64,000 bases of DNA from Alphaproteobacteria bacterium. GTDB lineage: Bacteria; Pseudomonadota; Alphaproteobacteria; SHVP01. Below the pieces are notes generated by a model. The model was not told the origin of the DNA, did not search any database, and saw nothing but the letters and a program-made list of their open reading frames with translations. Made by a program: the position numbers and the translations under genes. Shown here piece by piece: positions 16,465 through 25,173 of this stretch. Positions within the stretch are counted from its first letter, which is position 1; the number at the start of each line of letters is the position of its first letter. The stretch lies in the NCBI GenBank assembly GCA_040216735.1, contig JAVJOO010000005.1, positions 1 to 64,000 on the forward strand, read 5' to 3'.

Positions 16465-18144
16465 CTAACCGTCCAGCAACGCGCCGAGCGCCGCGGCTTG
16501 TCCCGCGGGTGCGCCGGTTAGTTCGGCAACCGTCCCCTGCCCCGCGAGCTTGGCCGCTTTCGCACCATAGCGGGCCAAGGGATCGTCTCCCTGCGCGACG
16601 ATGGCGAGCGGTGCCTTGATCCGCGGTAGCGTCTTGGCGACGTCGTGCGCGAGGGCGGCCTGGGTCAAGCGGTGGTAGGTATCCTTGCTCTTGAGAACCT
16701 CGAAGACCCGACCGTGCAGCCAGGCCGGGTCGAAGTTCGCGTCGATCGCGCGGGCATTCTTCGCATCGCGTGCATACCACGGCCAGAACACCAGCTCGTC
16801 GCGCAACATCAGCCAGGTTGTAAAGAGATACGCACCGTCCCAGGTCACGTCGATTGGCGGGGTGTAGTTGGCGGCCAGACGTTTGCGCTCCGCGGCCGGG
16901 ATCAGAATGACGCCGTCGAGAATCACTTTATCGACCCGGGTCGGGAAGAGCGCGGCCATTTCAGCGGCGACCGAAGCGCCACTATGTTTGCCGTAGAGGT
17001 CGTATTTGCGCAACCCAAGCTTCCCGGCCACGTCGGCAGCAGCCCGGGCGAAGTCCGCGACCGACGGACGCGCTTTGGTGCCGGGATCGGAATCGCCGTT
17101 GCCCGGCAGATCCATCGCATAGACCGGCCGCTTCTTTGAAAGGGCGGCCATGAGCGGCTCGAACATATGGGACGACCAACGACCGTCATGGATGAGCACC
17201 AGCGGGCGCCCTCCACGGCCTTCGCCCGCCGAACGCACGAGGACTTGGCCGCCCGGCAGATCGATGTAGCGGCGGTTTATCCGCCCGGAAATCGGCGACA
17301 GTGCCGGATCGGCCGGGGCGCGCGCCTTACGCACGTAGCCTTTGATCGCCCGCACCTGTTCCTTGAGGTAGCCATGCCGGCTGTGACGTTCGATCATTTG
17401 GTTGCGCAGCAGTTTCGGCAGCAGGTCGAGATGCGGGTACAGCATGTCGTCGTCGCGCGCCATGTAGGTCGCCGGAATGCTCAGCGCCTTCGCCGCCGCA
17501 CTGACATTGTAAGTGAAGGCCGCACCATAGCCCTTGCGATAGGCATCGCCGGAGCGGAAGAAGTCCATGAGCGCGGCGTGGAGTTGGTCCGGCGATGAAA
17601 AGGCTCGGTCGCTACGCGCCGCCGCATTGCGGCGATACCACGGGAACCACAACACCTGATCGCGCATCCGCGACCAGTGGCCGGGCAAGTGGCTGCCGTC
17701 CCACAGCGGTCGAAACGGCGGCAGGTAGTTTTTTAAGATGTCGCGGGTCTCGGCGGGATCGAAAACCGGCACACCATCGAGAACGACCCCGGTGAATTTC
17801 TTCGGGAACCGGCGCGCAAGCTCGAGCGCGATACACGCACCGGTATGGGTGCCATACAAAGCGCAGCGCGGCATCCCCAGGGTATCGAGGGCATCGGCAT
17901 AGGCCGCGGCCATTTTTTCAACGTTGACCGACGCGACACCAAGTGGATCGGTCTCTCCGAACCCCGGCGAATCGAACGCGAATACGGTATGCGATCCGGA
18001 AAGCGAATCGATCAGAGGGATCATCGAGCGTGAGGACGAGGGCGACGCATGGATCAATACGATCGGCGGACCGTTACCCGCGCGGCGGTAATGCACGGCA
18101 CGATTGCCGACTGTTAGGAACCGGCGTTTGATTTGCGCTGCCAC
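16465..18144 (-). CDS. Tandem double alpha/beta-hydrolase with His at both nucleophile positions
   Basis: A 559-residue soluble protein made of two alpha/beta-hydrolase domains (about 1-275 and 290-559). The duplication is visible in a shared cap pattern: PLWDGSHL with RDQVLWFPWYRR in the first, VTWDGAYL with RDELVFWPWYAR in the second. The nucleophile elbow, normally GxSxG, reads GTHTG (98-102) and GKHSG (385-389), placing His100 and His387 where Ser, Cys or Asp is expected. The first domain ends with a possible catalytic His region (RHSRHGYL); the second lacks an obvious terminal His. It may be a lyase, dioxygenase-like enzyme or binding protein rather than an esterase. Confidence 0.85.
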   Translation of the reverse strand: MAAQIKRRFLTVGNRAVHYRRAGNGPPIVLIHASPSSSRSMIPLIDSLSGSHTVFAFDSPGFGETDPLGVASVNVEKMAAAYADALDTLGMPRCALYGTHTGACIALELARRFPKKFTGVVLDGVPVFDPAETRDILKNYLPPFRPLWDGSHLPGHWSRMRDQVLWFPWYRRNAAARSDRAFSSPDQLHAALMDFFRSGDAYRKGYGAAFTYNVSAAAKALSIPATYMARDDDMLYPHLDLLPKLLRNQMIERHSRHGYLKEQVRAIKGYVRKARAPADPALSPISGRINRRYIDLPGGQVLVRSAGEGRGGRPLVLIHDGRWSSHMFEPLMAALSKKRPVYAMDLPGNGDSDPGTKARPSVADFARAAADVAGKLGLRKYDLYGKHSGASVAAEMAALFPTRVDKVILDGVILIPAAERKRLAANYTPPIDVTWDGAYLFTTWLMLRDELVFWPWYARDAKNARAIDANFDPAWLHGRVFEVLKSKDTYHRLTQAALAHDVAKTLPRIKAPLAIVAQGDDPLARYGAKAAKLAGQGTVAELTGAPAGQAAALGALLDG

Positions 18145-18267
18145 TTGGCTCTCCCCTCTCTTCCGAATTCGTTCTGCACGCTATCACAACAACTTGTGGA
18201 CGTCGGTGAGGGCCCCCATGGCGTCCTCTTTCGCCGCACTTTAGGATGGCACTATCCGAGATCGTCC

Positions 18268-18273
18268 GGGAGG
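18268..18273 (+). promoter_or_regulatory. Ribosome binding site deciding the start of the HtrA-like gene
   Basis: GGGAGG lies 8 nt before the ATG at 18282. The earlier in-frame ATG at 18246 has no comparable site and would add 12 residues before the signal peptide. Confidence 0.75.
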
Positions 18274-18281
18274 CCGCAAGA

Positions 18282-19301
18282 ATGACGAGAGTCGACGCGC
18301 CCAGAATCGCTTGGCTTTACTCCGCGATCGCCGTCCTCTTCCTTGGCCTCTACCTCGTATCCCCAGCTTCGGCGCAAGACCGCACGTCGGGCACCAATGT
18401 CGTCGATGCCGTCGTGCGCTTAGAAACCTCTATCCCGCGTGACGCGGCGACCGCACAGGGTTTGGGAACGCGCCGCTCGGGACACGGCATCGTCATCGAC
18501 GATAGCGGATTGATCCTGACGATAGGCTACTTGATCCTTGAAGCCTCGGAGATCGAACTCAAGACCAACGACGGGCGTGCCGTCGGCGCGGAATTCGTCG
18601 CCTACGACTACGACACCGGCTTTGGGCTCGTGCGCGCGCTGGCACCGCTGGGCATCAAACCGTTGCGCCTCGGTACGTCGGCCAGCGTCGCGGAACGGGA
18701 CCGCGTTCTCGTGATCGGTAGCGGCGGTGCGGAAAAGGTCCTTGGCGCCGTCGTTGTCGAGCGCCGGGTGTTCACCGGTTTCTGGGAATATATGGTCGAC
18801 AACGCAATCTTCACGTCGCCGCCGCACGACGATTGGGGCGGTGCGGCGCTCGTGAACGACCGCGGCGAACTCGTCGGCGTTGGCTCGCTGTTCGTGCGCA
18901 ATGCACGCGGCGGCGACGTCAATCTACCCGGCAACATGTTTGTACCCGTCGACCTGCTCAAACCGGTACTGGCGGAAATGCTGACCGACGGTCGCGGCAG
19001 CGGCAGCGATCGCCCGTGGCTCGGCATCTTTTCGCAAGAACTGCGCAACGTGGTGGTCATCACCTCGATGTGGGTCAACGGCCCCGCGGCCCAGGCAGGC
19101 CTCAAACCGGGCGACATGATCGTCGGCGTCGGCGAGACACGGGTCCGCACCCAGGAAGAATTCTACCGCACCATGTGGGGTCTCGGCGGCTCGGGCACCG
19201 ATGTCCCGGTCAAGGTGCTGCGCGACGGGCAATCGCTGGACATCACCGTCAAGTCCGGCAGCCGCTACGACTTTTTGAAGATCGGCGGGGACAGCCTTTG
19301 A
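18282..19301 (+). CDS. HtrA/DegP-like secreted pseudoprotease with C-terminal PDZ domain
   Basis: A 339-residue protein with a signal peptide (about 1-31, ending ASA|QD), a trypsin-like domain (about 37-235) and one PDZ domain (about 245-335; GPAAQAGLKPGDMIVGVG). The fold motifs align with S1C HtrA proteases, but the active site is lost: the usual TNNHV reads TIGYL (Tyr83 for His), the DLA-type Asp position reads GFGL (Gly), and GNSGG reads DDWGG (Trp185 for Ser). It should therefore bind, not cut, periplasmic partners. The gene is divergent from the double hydrolase and convergent with the next gene. Confidence 0.85.
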   Translation: MTRVDAPRIAWLYSAIAVLFLGLYLVSPASAQDRTSGTNVVDAVVRLETSIPRDAATAQGLGTRRSGHGIVIDDSGLILTIGYLILEASEIELKTNDGRAVGAEFVAYDYDTGFGLVRALAPLGIKPLRLGTSASVAERDRVLVIGSGGAEKVLGAVVVERRVFTGFWEYMVDNAIFTSPPHDDWGGAALVNDRGELVGVGSLFVRNARGGDVNLPGNMFVPVDLLKPVLAEMLTDGRGSGSDRPWLGIFSQELRNVVVITSMWVNGPAAQAGLKPGDMIVGVGETRVRTQEEFYRTMWGLGGSGTDVPVKVLRDGQSLDITVKSGSRYDFLKIGGDSL

Positions 19302-19302
19302 G

Positions 19303-20043
19303 TTAACCGTCGCCCGTCGGCAGATCGAACAAGTCCGCCGGGAGCGATGCGAAATAGGTCGCGACCTCGTCGGTCGCCACCACGTCGGCGTATTTCGCAT
19401 TCATGTCGCACAGGTTGATGGCATGCGATGCCTGCGAGCGGTCGAAGCAACCGTCCTCCACGACCGTCACCCGGTAGTTGGCACTAAACGCATCGATCGC
19501 GGTGGCGCGCACGCAACCCGACGTCGTCGTGCCGACGATGATCACCGAGTCCGCTTGCAGGAGGGTGAGGAACGATTCGAGGTTGGTCCCGTAAAACCCG
19601 GACGGTTTCAGCTTTTTGATGACGACGTCCTGCGGTGCCGGCGCAACCTCGGGCAGTATCCCATTGGGGTCGAGATTGGTGGCGGCCGGTGCGGGGCCTT
19701 TTTTACTGGTCCGGCTATTCTTCCACGCCCAACTGCCGCGGTCCCAGCGATCGGCACGTACATCGCCAGTGGTGTAAATCACCGGGACACCGTGGTCGTG
19801 GGCGGAATCGATAAGCGTGCGAATGCGGGGGATCGCCGCCCACCCCTCCTCGCCGCAGGAGTTCGGCCAACGTTTGATCGAATCGAGAATCGGTTCGGGT
19901 TTGTCGCCGACGAAATTGTAATTCACGTCGATCACCAGTAGCACCGGCCGCTTGCCGAAACCGGCCCGCGTGCCATAACCCGACGCGGCAAAAACCGCGC
20001 GATCCCGTTCGGTCAAGAATCGATCCCAAATCCGCTCGGCCAT
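19303..20043 (-). CDS. Isochorismatase-like cysteine hydrolase
   Basis: A 246-residue cytosolic hydrolase of the isochorismatase/N-carbamoylsarcosine amidase superfamily. The catalytic triad elements are Asp in VLLVIDVNYNF, Lys in KKLKPSGFYGT, and nucleophilic Cys in GTTTSGCVRATAIDA. The GCVR motif and size resemble N-carbamoyl-amide hydrolases more than isochorismatase, which would fit purine or creatinine-type nitrogen breakdown, but the substrate is inferred. Its stop is 1 nt from the stop of the convergent HtrA-like gene. Confidence 0.88.
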   Translation of the reverse strand: MAERIWDRFLTERDRAVFAASGYGTRAGFGKRPVLLVIDVNYNFVGDKPEPILDSIKRWPNSCGEEGWAAIPRIRTLIDSAHDHGVPVIYTTGDVRADRWDRGSWAWKNSRTSKKGPAPAATNLDPNGILPEVAPAPQDVVIKKLKPSGFYGTNLESFLTLLQADSVIIVGTTTSGCVRATAIDAFSANYRVTVVEDGCFDRSQASHAINLCDMNAKYADVVATDEVATYFASLPADLFDLPTGDG

Positions 20044-20091
20044 CCGTTCATCCTCCCTATCGTCCGCCGCACATTAGCTTAGAATGGCGCC

Positions 20092-21600
20092 ATGAATGAG
20101 TTTACCACCTTCGGCGATCCCGATATTTCCACGACAGGCCACGGCGGCGCGAGTGAATTGGCCGCCTTCGACGACGCCAACGCGGCCTGCCAGCGCATCG
20201 CCGAGATCTATCGGCGCAGCATCGACATCGTCCAACAGGAATTCGGCCGCGCCATCGACGGTGCCGTGCCGGACGAGACCCTGTTGGCGCGCGCCTGCTA
20301 CCCCTACGTCGGTATTTCGATCGGGCCCGACGATATGCAGACCGATGCCAAATTGTCCTACGGTGCGTTGTTCGACCCGGGGCATTACGGCGCGACGCTG
20401 ACCCGGCCCGAACTGTTTAGCGACTATTACGCCGCGCAGATCGGCCATTTGATCGCCAACCACCAAAAGAAAATTTTGGTGGGGTTGAGCGACCGGCGTA
20501 TCCCCCTGCCCTTCGCCGTCGAAGAAGCGACAGCGGGGGTCAGACGTTCACAGATACATGCGCTGCAACGCTATTTCCTGTTGCCCGATTTGAGCCGTAT
20601 CGACGATGCGATCGCCAACAACACGCACCAAACTCAACCCGGCAATCCCTTCCCGTTGGCGCTGTTCACCGCCGAGCGCGTCGATTTTTCGCTGCACCGG
20701 CTGGCTCACTACACCGCGACCGAGGCGCAACACTTCCAGCGCTTCGTGTTCTTCACCAACTACCAGCGCTATGTCGACGAGTTCATCGACTATGCAAAAC
20801 GCGAGGTAAGCGAGGGCGCCGAATACTCGATGCTGGTCGAACCTGGCGACGTCATCACGCCCAATCCGCGGCTGAGCGATCAAGCGCCTCGCGGCACCCA
20901 TCCGCCGGGCCTACCGCAGATGCCCGCCTATCACTTGGTTCGCCCGGACCGGCAGGGCATCACGCTGATCAATATCGGCGTCGGGCCGAGCAACGCCAAG
21001 ACCATTACCGACCATGTCGCCGTGCTGCGTCCCCATGCCTGGTTGATGCTCGGCCACTGCGCGGGCTTGCGGCGGACCCAAAGGCTCGGCGACTACGTCC
21101 TTGCCCATGCCTATGTGCGCGAGGACCATGTACTCGACCAGGATTTGCCGCAGTGGGTACCGGTGCCGCCGATCGCCGAAGTGCAGGTAGCGCTACAAGA
21201 TGCGGTGTCCCGGGTAACCGGGCTCCGGGGCCAGTCACTCAAGACCAGCATGCGCACCGGCACGGTCGCGACGACCGACAACCGCAATTGGGAACTGCGT
21301 TTCGACGAGTTGTTCCAGCGCCTGAGCCAGGCGCGCGCGATTGCCGTCGACATGGAATCGGCGACCATTGCCGGCAACGGGTTTCGCTTCCGGGTGCCCT
21401 ACGGCACCTTGCTGGTCGTCTCCGACAAGCCCATTCACGGCGAGATCAAACTGCGCGGCATGGCCAACGTGGTCTACCGCGAACGGATCAGCCAACACCT
21501 CGAAATAGGGCTGGAGGCTGTACGCATCCTGCGCGACGGCGGCGTGCAACACCTACATTCGCGCAAACTGCGCAGCTTCGATGAACCGGCTTTTCGATGA
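20092..21600 (+). CDS. amn: AMP nucleosidase
   Basis: A 502-residue enzyme that hydrolyses AMP to adenine and ribose-5-phosphate. An N-terminal AMP-nucleosidase-specific domain (about 1-180) precedes a nucleoside-phosphorylase-fold catalytic domain. The latter contains the HVAVLRPHAWLMLGHCAGLR region and the substrate-binding Glu of AVDMESATIAGNGFRF near the C-terminus. Length and layout match E. coli Amn. It is coupled by ATGA to the PhyH-family gene and lies just before the nucleoside operon, which it complements. Confidence 0.94.
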   Translation: MNEFTTFGDPDISTTGHGGASELAAFDDANAACQRIAEIYRRSIDIVQQEFGRAIDGAVPDETLLARACYPYVGISIGPDDMQTDAKLSYGALFDPGHYGATLTRPELFSDYYAAQIGHLIANHQKKILVGLSDRRIPLPFAVEEATAGVRRSQIHALQRYFLLPDLSRIDDAIANNTHQTQPGNPFPLALFTAERVDFSLHRLAHYTATEAQHFQRFVFFTNYQRYVDEFIDYAKREVSEGAEYSMLVEPGDVITPNPRLSDQAPRGTHPPGLPQMPAYHLVRPDRQGITLINIGVGPSNAKTITDHVAVLRPHAWLMLGHCAGLRRTQRLGDYVLAHAYVREDHVLDQDLPQWVPVPPIAEVQVALQDAVSRVTGLRGQSLKTSMRTGTVATTDNRNWELRFDELFQRLSQARAIAVDMESATIAGNGFRFRVPYGTLLVVSDKPIHGEIKLRGMANVVYRERISQHLEIGLEAVRILRDGGVQHLHSRKLRSFDEPAFR

Positions 21601-22436
21601 AGATAACGCCAACACATCTCGATGCCTTTGCTCGCGACGGGTATCTCGTGTTGGAGGGGTTTACCGACCATCCCGCCTGCGATCGTTTGATGGCGCGAGC
21701 GCGGGACATCGTGCGTGACTTCAGTCCCGACGAGGTTTCTGTCTTTTTGGCGCACGACGGGTCGTTGAACCGGGACGATTACTTCCTGACGTCGGGCGAT
21801 AAGATCCGGTGCTTCTTCGAAGAAGAGGCGTTCGATGACGCCGGCAACTTGAAACAGGCACTTGAGGTCTCGATCAACAAGATCGGACATGCCATGCACG
21901 ATCTCGACGACGTCTTCGACAGCTTTACCCGCGCCGATGGCGTCTGTGATCTGGTTGCCAAACTGCCGCTCGAAAAACCGCTCGCCCTGCAAAGCATGTA
22001 CATCTTCAAGCAGCCCCATATCGGCGGCGAGGTGACATACCATCAAGACGCCACCTACCTCTATACCGAGCCGTCGAGCGTGATCGGGTTGTGGTGGGCA
22101 CTTGAGGACGCGACGATTGAGAATGGCTGTCTGTGGGCATGGCCGGGCGGACATCGCCAACCTGTCCGCACGCGCTTCATCCGCACACCCGACGGGTCGG
22201 TGCGCAACGACGTCCTCGACGATACCCCCTGGGATAGCGATCGGTTCGTGCCGGTGGAGGTGCCGAAGGGAACGCTCGTGCTTTTGCATGGCGCCCTGCC
22301 CCACGGCAGCGCACCCAACCGGTCGCCCCATTCGCGACACGCTTACTCCGTTCATGTCATCGATGGCGCCAACGCCTATCCCCCGACGAATTGGCTGCAA
22401 CGGGGGCCGGACCTGCCGTTGCGGGGATTTCGCTGA
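21597..22436 (+). CDS. Phytanoyl-CoA dioxygenase (PhyH)-family oxygenase
   Basis: A 279-residue non-heme Fe(II)/2-oxoglutarate oxygenase. The start motif FARDGYLVLEGF, metal ligands in TYHQDATYLY (His and Asp) and the distal His with Arg in HGALPHGSAPNRSPHSRHAY are all present. It resembles the eukaryotic PHYHD1-like branch. The substrate is unknown. Its ATG overlaps the amn stop (ATGA), so the two are co-translated, which hints at a nucleotide- or CoA-linked substrate. Confidence 0.88.
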   Translation: MKITPTHLDAFARDGYLVLEGFTDHPACDRLMARARDIVRDFSPDEVSVFLAHDGSLNRDDYFLTSGDKIRCFFEEEAFDDAGNLKQALEVSINKIGHAMHDLDDVFDSFTRADGVCDLVAKLPLEKPLALQSMYIFKQPHIGGEVTYHQDATYLYTEPSSVIGLWWALEDATIENGCLWAWPGGHRQPVRTRFIRTPDGSVRNDVLDDTPWDSDRFVPVEVPKGTLVLLHGALPHGSAPNRSPHSRHAYSVHVIDGANAYPPTNWLQRGPDLPLRGFR

Positions 22437-22554
22437 CCTTTCCGTAGGGTAAGGCGCGGGCCAAGGTGTGGATAACTCTGGAATGGCGCTGTTTGCGCCC
22501 TCCCGGGTCCGCTAAGCTGCCGGCGTAGAAACACATATGTAGGGAGGTCGTTTC

Positions 22555-23541
22555 ATGAAACGCCTAATCATTTCCGGGCTGGCTGCGGTCGGCATGGCCG
22601 TAGCCGTATCGTCGGCCAATGCGGCGGACTTCTCGCCCGCCATCGTCTTCGACATGGGCGGCAAGTTCGACAAATCGTTCAACCAAGCGGCCTACGACGG
22701 CGCCGAACGGTTCAAGAAAGACTCCGGCATCTCCTATCGCGAGTTCGAAGTCACGAGCCCAACCCAACGCGAGCAAGCAATTCGCAGGATGGCTCGGGAC
22801 GGCGCCAACATCGTCGTTGGCATCGGGTTCGCCCAACAGCCGGCTGTCGAGAAAGTCGCCAAGGAATTCCCCGACACCAAGTTCGCGATCATCGACGCCG
22901 TCGTCGACTTGCCGAACGTTCGCTCCATTGTGTTCAAGGAGCACGAGGGATCGTTCCTCGTCGGCATGGCTGCAGCACTGGCATCCAAGACCGGTAAAGT
23001 CGGCTTCGTAGGTGGCATGGATATTCCGTTGATCCGCAACTTCGCGGCAGGATATGCCGAGGGCGCCAAATACGTGAACCCGAACATCGAGGTGTTCCAG
23101 AATATGACCGGCACGACACCGGCCGCATGGAATGACCCGGGCAAAGGTGCTGAATTGGCACGCAGCCAGTTCGGCCGCGGCGCCGACGTCATCTACGCTG
23201 CGGCTGGCGGCACCGGTGTCGGCGTCTACCAAGCTGCTGTCGACGGCGGCAAACTCGCCATCGGCGTGGACTCGAACCAGAACTACCTGCACCCCGGTAC
23301 GATGCTGACCTCGATGCTAAAGCGGGTCGACGTTGCCGTCGAAACCGCATTCAAGGATGCCAAGGGCGGCATGTTCACCGCCGGCATTCAATCGCTCGGC
23401 GTTGCCGAAGGCGGCGTGGGTTGGGCGCTCGACGAGCACAACCGCGGCCTGATCACGTCGGAGATGGAGGCCCGTATCGAGCAGGCCCGCAAGGACATCG
23501 TCTCGGGCAAGATCACGGTCAACGGGTACAAAGGTAGCTAA
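22555..23541 (+). CDS. BMP-family ABC transporter substrate-binding protein (nucleoside)
   Basis: A 328-residue periplasmic binding protein with a signal peptide ending ANA|ADF at residue 23. The PnrA/BMP family signatures VFDMGGKFDKSFNQAAYDG at the N-terminus and GFVGGMDIPLIRNFAAGY in the middle are clear. It lacks a lipobox, so it is soluble in the periplasm. Family members bind purine and pyrimidine nucleosides, which fits the downstream enzymes. A strong AGGGAGG ribosome site precedes the ATG. It is the first gene of the nucleoside operon. Confidence 0.94.
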   Translation: MKRLIISGLAAVGMAVAVSSANAADFSPAIVFDMGGKFDKSFNQAAYDGAERFKKDSGISYREFEVTSPTQREQAIRRMARDGANIVVGIGFAQQPAVEKVAKEFPDTKFAIIDAVVDLPNVRSIVFKEHEGSFLVGMAAALASKTGKVGFVGGMDIPLIRNFAAGYAEGAKYVNPNIEVFQNMTGTTPAAWNDPGKGAELARSQFGRGADVIYAAAGGTGVGVYQAAVDGGKLAIGVDSNQNYLHPGTMLTSMLKRVDVAVETAFKDAKGGMFTAGIQSLGVAEGGVGWALDEHNRGLITSEMEARIEQARKDIVSGKITVNGYKGS

Positions 23542-23601
23542 CGTCTAGGCTGCCAACGGTTCAGGGCTGGGGTTGAGTCGTCGAATGGGTAGATACGACT
23601 C

Positions 23602-25173
23602 GTGACCGATTCGGACACCGACGTATCGGCGCCAAGCGGCAACGCAACGCCGGCCCTCGAACTGCGCGGGATCGACAAGTGGTTCGGTCCCGTACACGCC
23701 AATAACGGTGTGTCATTCCAGGTCCCGCGCGGCAGCATCCACGGGATCATCGGCGAAAACGGCGCCGGTAAATCGACCTTGATGAGTATCGTCTACGGCT
23801 ACTATCAAGCCGACGCTGGCGAGATTCGCGTCAACGGCAACCCTGTCAAGATCACCGGACCGCAAAACGCCCTCAGCCACGGCATCGGCATGGTTCACCA
23901 GCACTTCATGCTGGTCGAGCCTTTCACCGTTTTGGAGAACGTCATCCTCGGCGCGGAGAGCGGACGGCTTCTTGCCCCCAGCCTCGAGCGTGCCCGGGCC
24001 GAACTCGAACGTCTCGAACGCAACTACGCGCTGGAAGTAAACCCCGATGCGACCATCGAAACGCTGCCGGTCGGTTTGCGTCAGCGCGTCGAAATTTTGA
24101 AAGCGCTCTATCGCGGCGCGGATATTTTGATCTTGGACGAACCGACCGGGGTGCTGACGCCGCAGGAAGTCGACCAACTGTTCGATATCCTCCGGGCGCT
24201 GCGCGATCAGGGCAAGACGGTCATTTTGATCACCCACAAGCTGCGCGAAATCATGGCGCTGACCGACAACGTCACGGTCATGCGCCAAGGCGCGGTCGTC
24301 GCCAACGTCAAGACCGCGGAGACCTCGCGCGCGCAGTTGGCCGAGCTAATGGTCGGCCGTTCCGTTCTCCTCAATGTCGAGAAGACGCCCGCCACACCGG
24401 GCGAGGAGGTTCTGGCGGTCAAGGATCTCGGCGTGCGCGACGGCCAGGGCGTCCGCCGCGTCAAAGGCGTGAGCTTCAACGTTCGTGCCGGCGAGATTCT
24501 CGGTATCGCGGGCGTTGCCGGTAACGGGCAGTCGGAACTGCTCGAAGCGTTGGCGGGCATTCGTCCCATCGAAAGCGGGATCATTCGTTTCAAAGGCACG
24601 GAAATCGACGCGACGCATCTGCGCGACGCGCGTGAAATGCGCCGGCTCGGTATGGGCCACGTCCCGGAGGACCGTCAACGGATGGGCCTCGTCGTTTCTT
24701 TCCAAGCCAACGAAAGTTCGATTCTAGGCCACCAGGGCGATGCGAAGTACACCGGCGCGGTCTTGATGCGCCAGGGCGCGATCGTCGAGGACGTCGCCGA
24801 AAAAATGGAACGCTTCGACGTGCGGCCGTCGAACCCGTTGCTGCGCACGTCGGCATTCAGCGGTGGCAACCAGCAAAAAATCGTCTTGGCGCGCGAGATG
24901 GACCAGAACCCGGACCTTTTGCTCGTCGGACAGCCGACGCGCGGGGTCGATATCGGCGCGATCGAATTTATTCACAAACGTCTCATCGCCATGCGCGATC
25001 AAGGAAAGGCCGTGTTGCTGGTTTCGGTCGAACTCGATGAAATCCTCTCGTTGTCGGACCGCATCGTCGTGATGTTCGACGGCGAGATCGTCGGCGAAGT
25101 GAGCCAGGCCGAGGCGGACGAGCGCAAGCTCGGCCTGATGATGGCGGGTGAACGTCTAGGCGCGGCAGCATGA
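23602..25173 (+). CDS. Nucleoside ABC transporter, double ATP-binding protein
   Basis: A 523-residue fused pair of ABC nucleotide-binding domains, like NupA/RbsA. The first domain has Walker A GENGAGKST and a Walker B ILDEPTGVLTP. Its signature loop reads LPVGLRQRVEI instead of LSGGQ. The second has a degenerate Walker A (GVAGNGQSE), signature FSGGNQQKIVLARE, and a Walker B reading LLVGQPTRGVD in which the catalytic Asp-Glu is Gly-Gln. This asymmetry is normal in the family. Translation starts at GTG 23602. Confidence 0.94.
   Translation: MTDSDTDVSAPSGNATPALELRGIDKWFGPVHANNGVSFQVPRGSIHGIIGENGAGKSTLMSIVYGYYQADAGEIRVNGNPVKITGPQNALSHGIGMVHQHFMLVEPFTVLENVILGAESGRLLAPSLERARAELERLERNYALEVNPDATIETLPVGLRQRVEILKALYRGADILILDEPTGVLTPQEVDQLFDILRALRDQGKTVILITHKLREIMALTDNVTVMRQGAVVANVKTAETSRAQLAELMVGRSVLLNVEKTPATPGEEVLAVKDLGVRDGQGVRRVKGVSFNVRAGEILGIAGVAGNGQSELLEALAGIRPIESGIIRFKGTEIDATHLRDAREMRRLGMGHVPEDRQRMGLVVSFQANESSILGHQGDAKYTGAVLMRQGAIVEDVAEKMERFDVRPSNPLLRTSAFSGGNQQKIVLAREMDQNPDLLLVGQPTRGVDIGAIEFIHKRLIAMRDQGKAVLLVSVELDEILSLSDRIVVMFDGEIVGEVSQAEADERKLGLMMAGERLGAAA

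Noticed and set aside
22485-22499. GGCGC-TGTTT-GCGCC hairpin before the nucleoside operon as a terminator of the PhyH gene
   Set aside because: Only 5 bp, no T-tract, and 48 nt from the stop; too weak to call.
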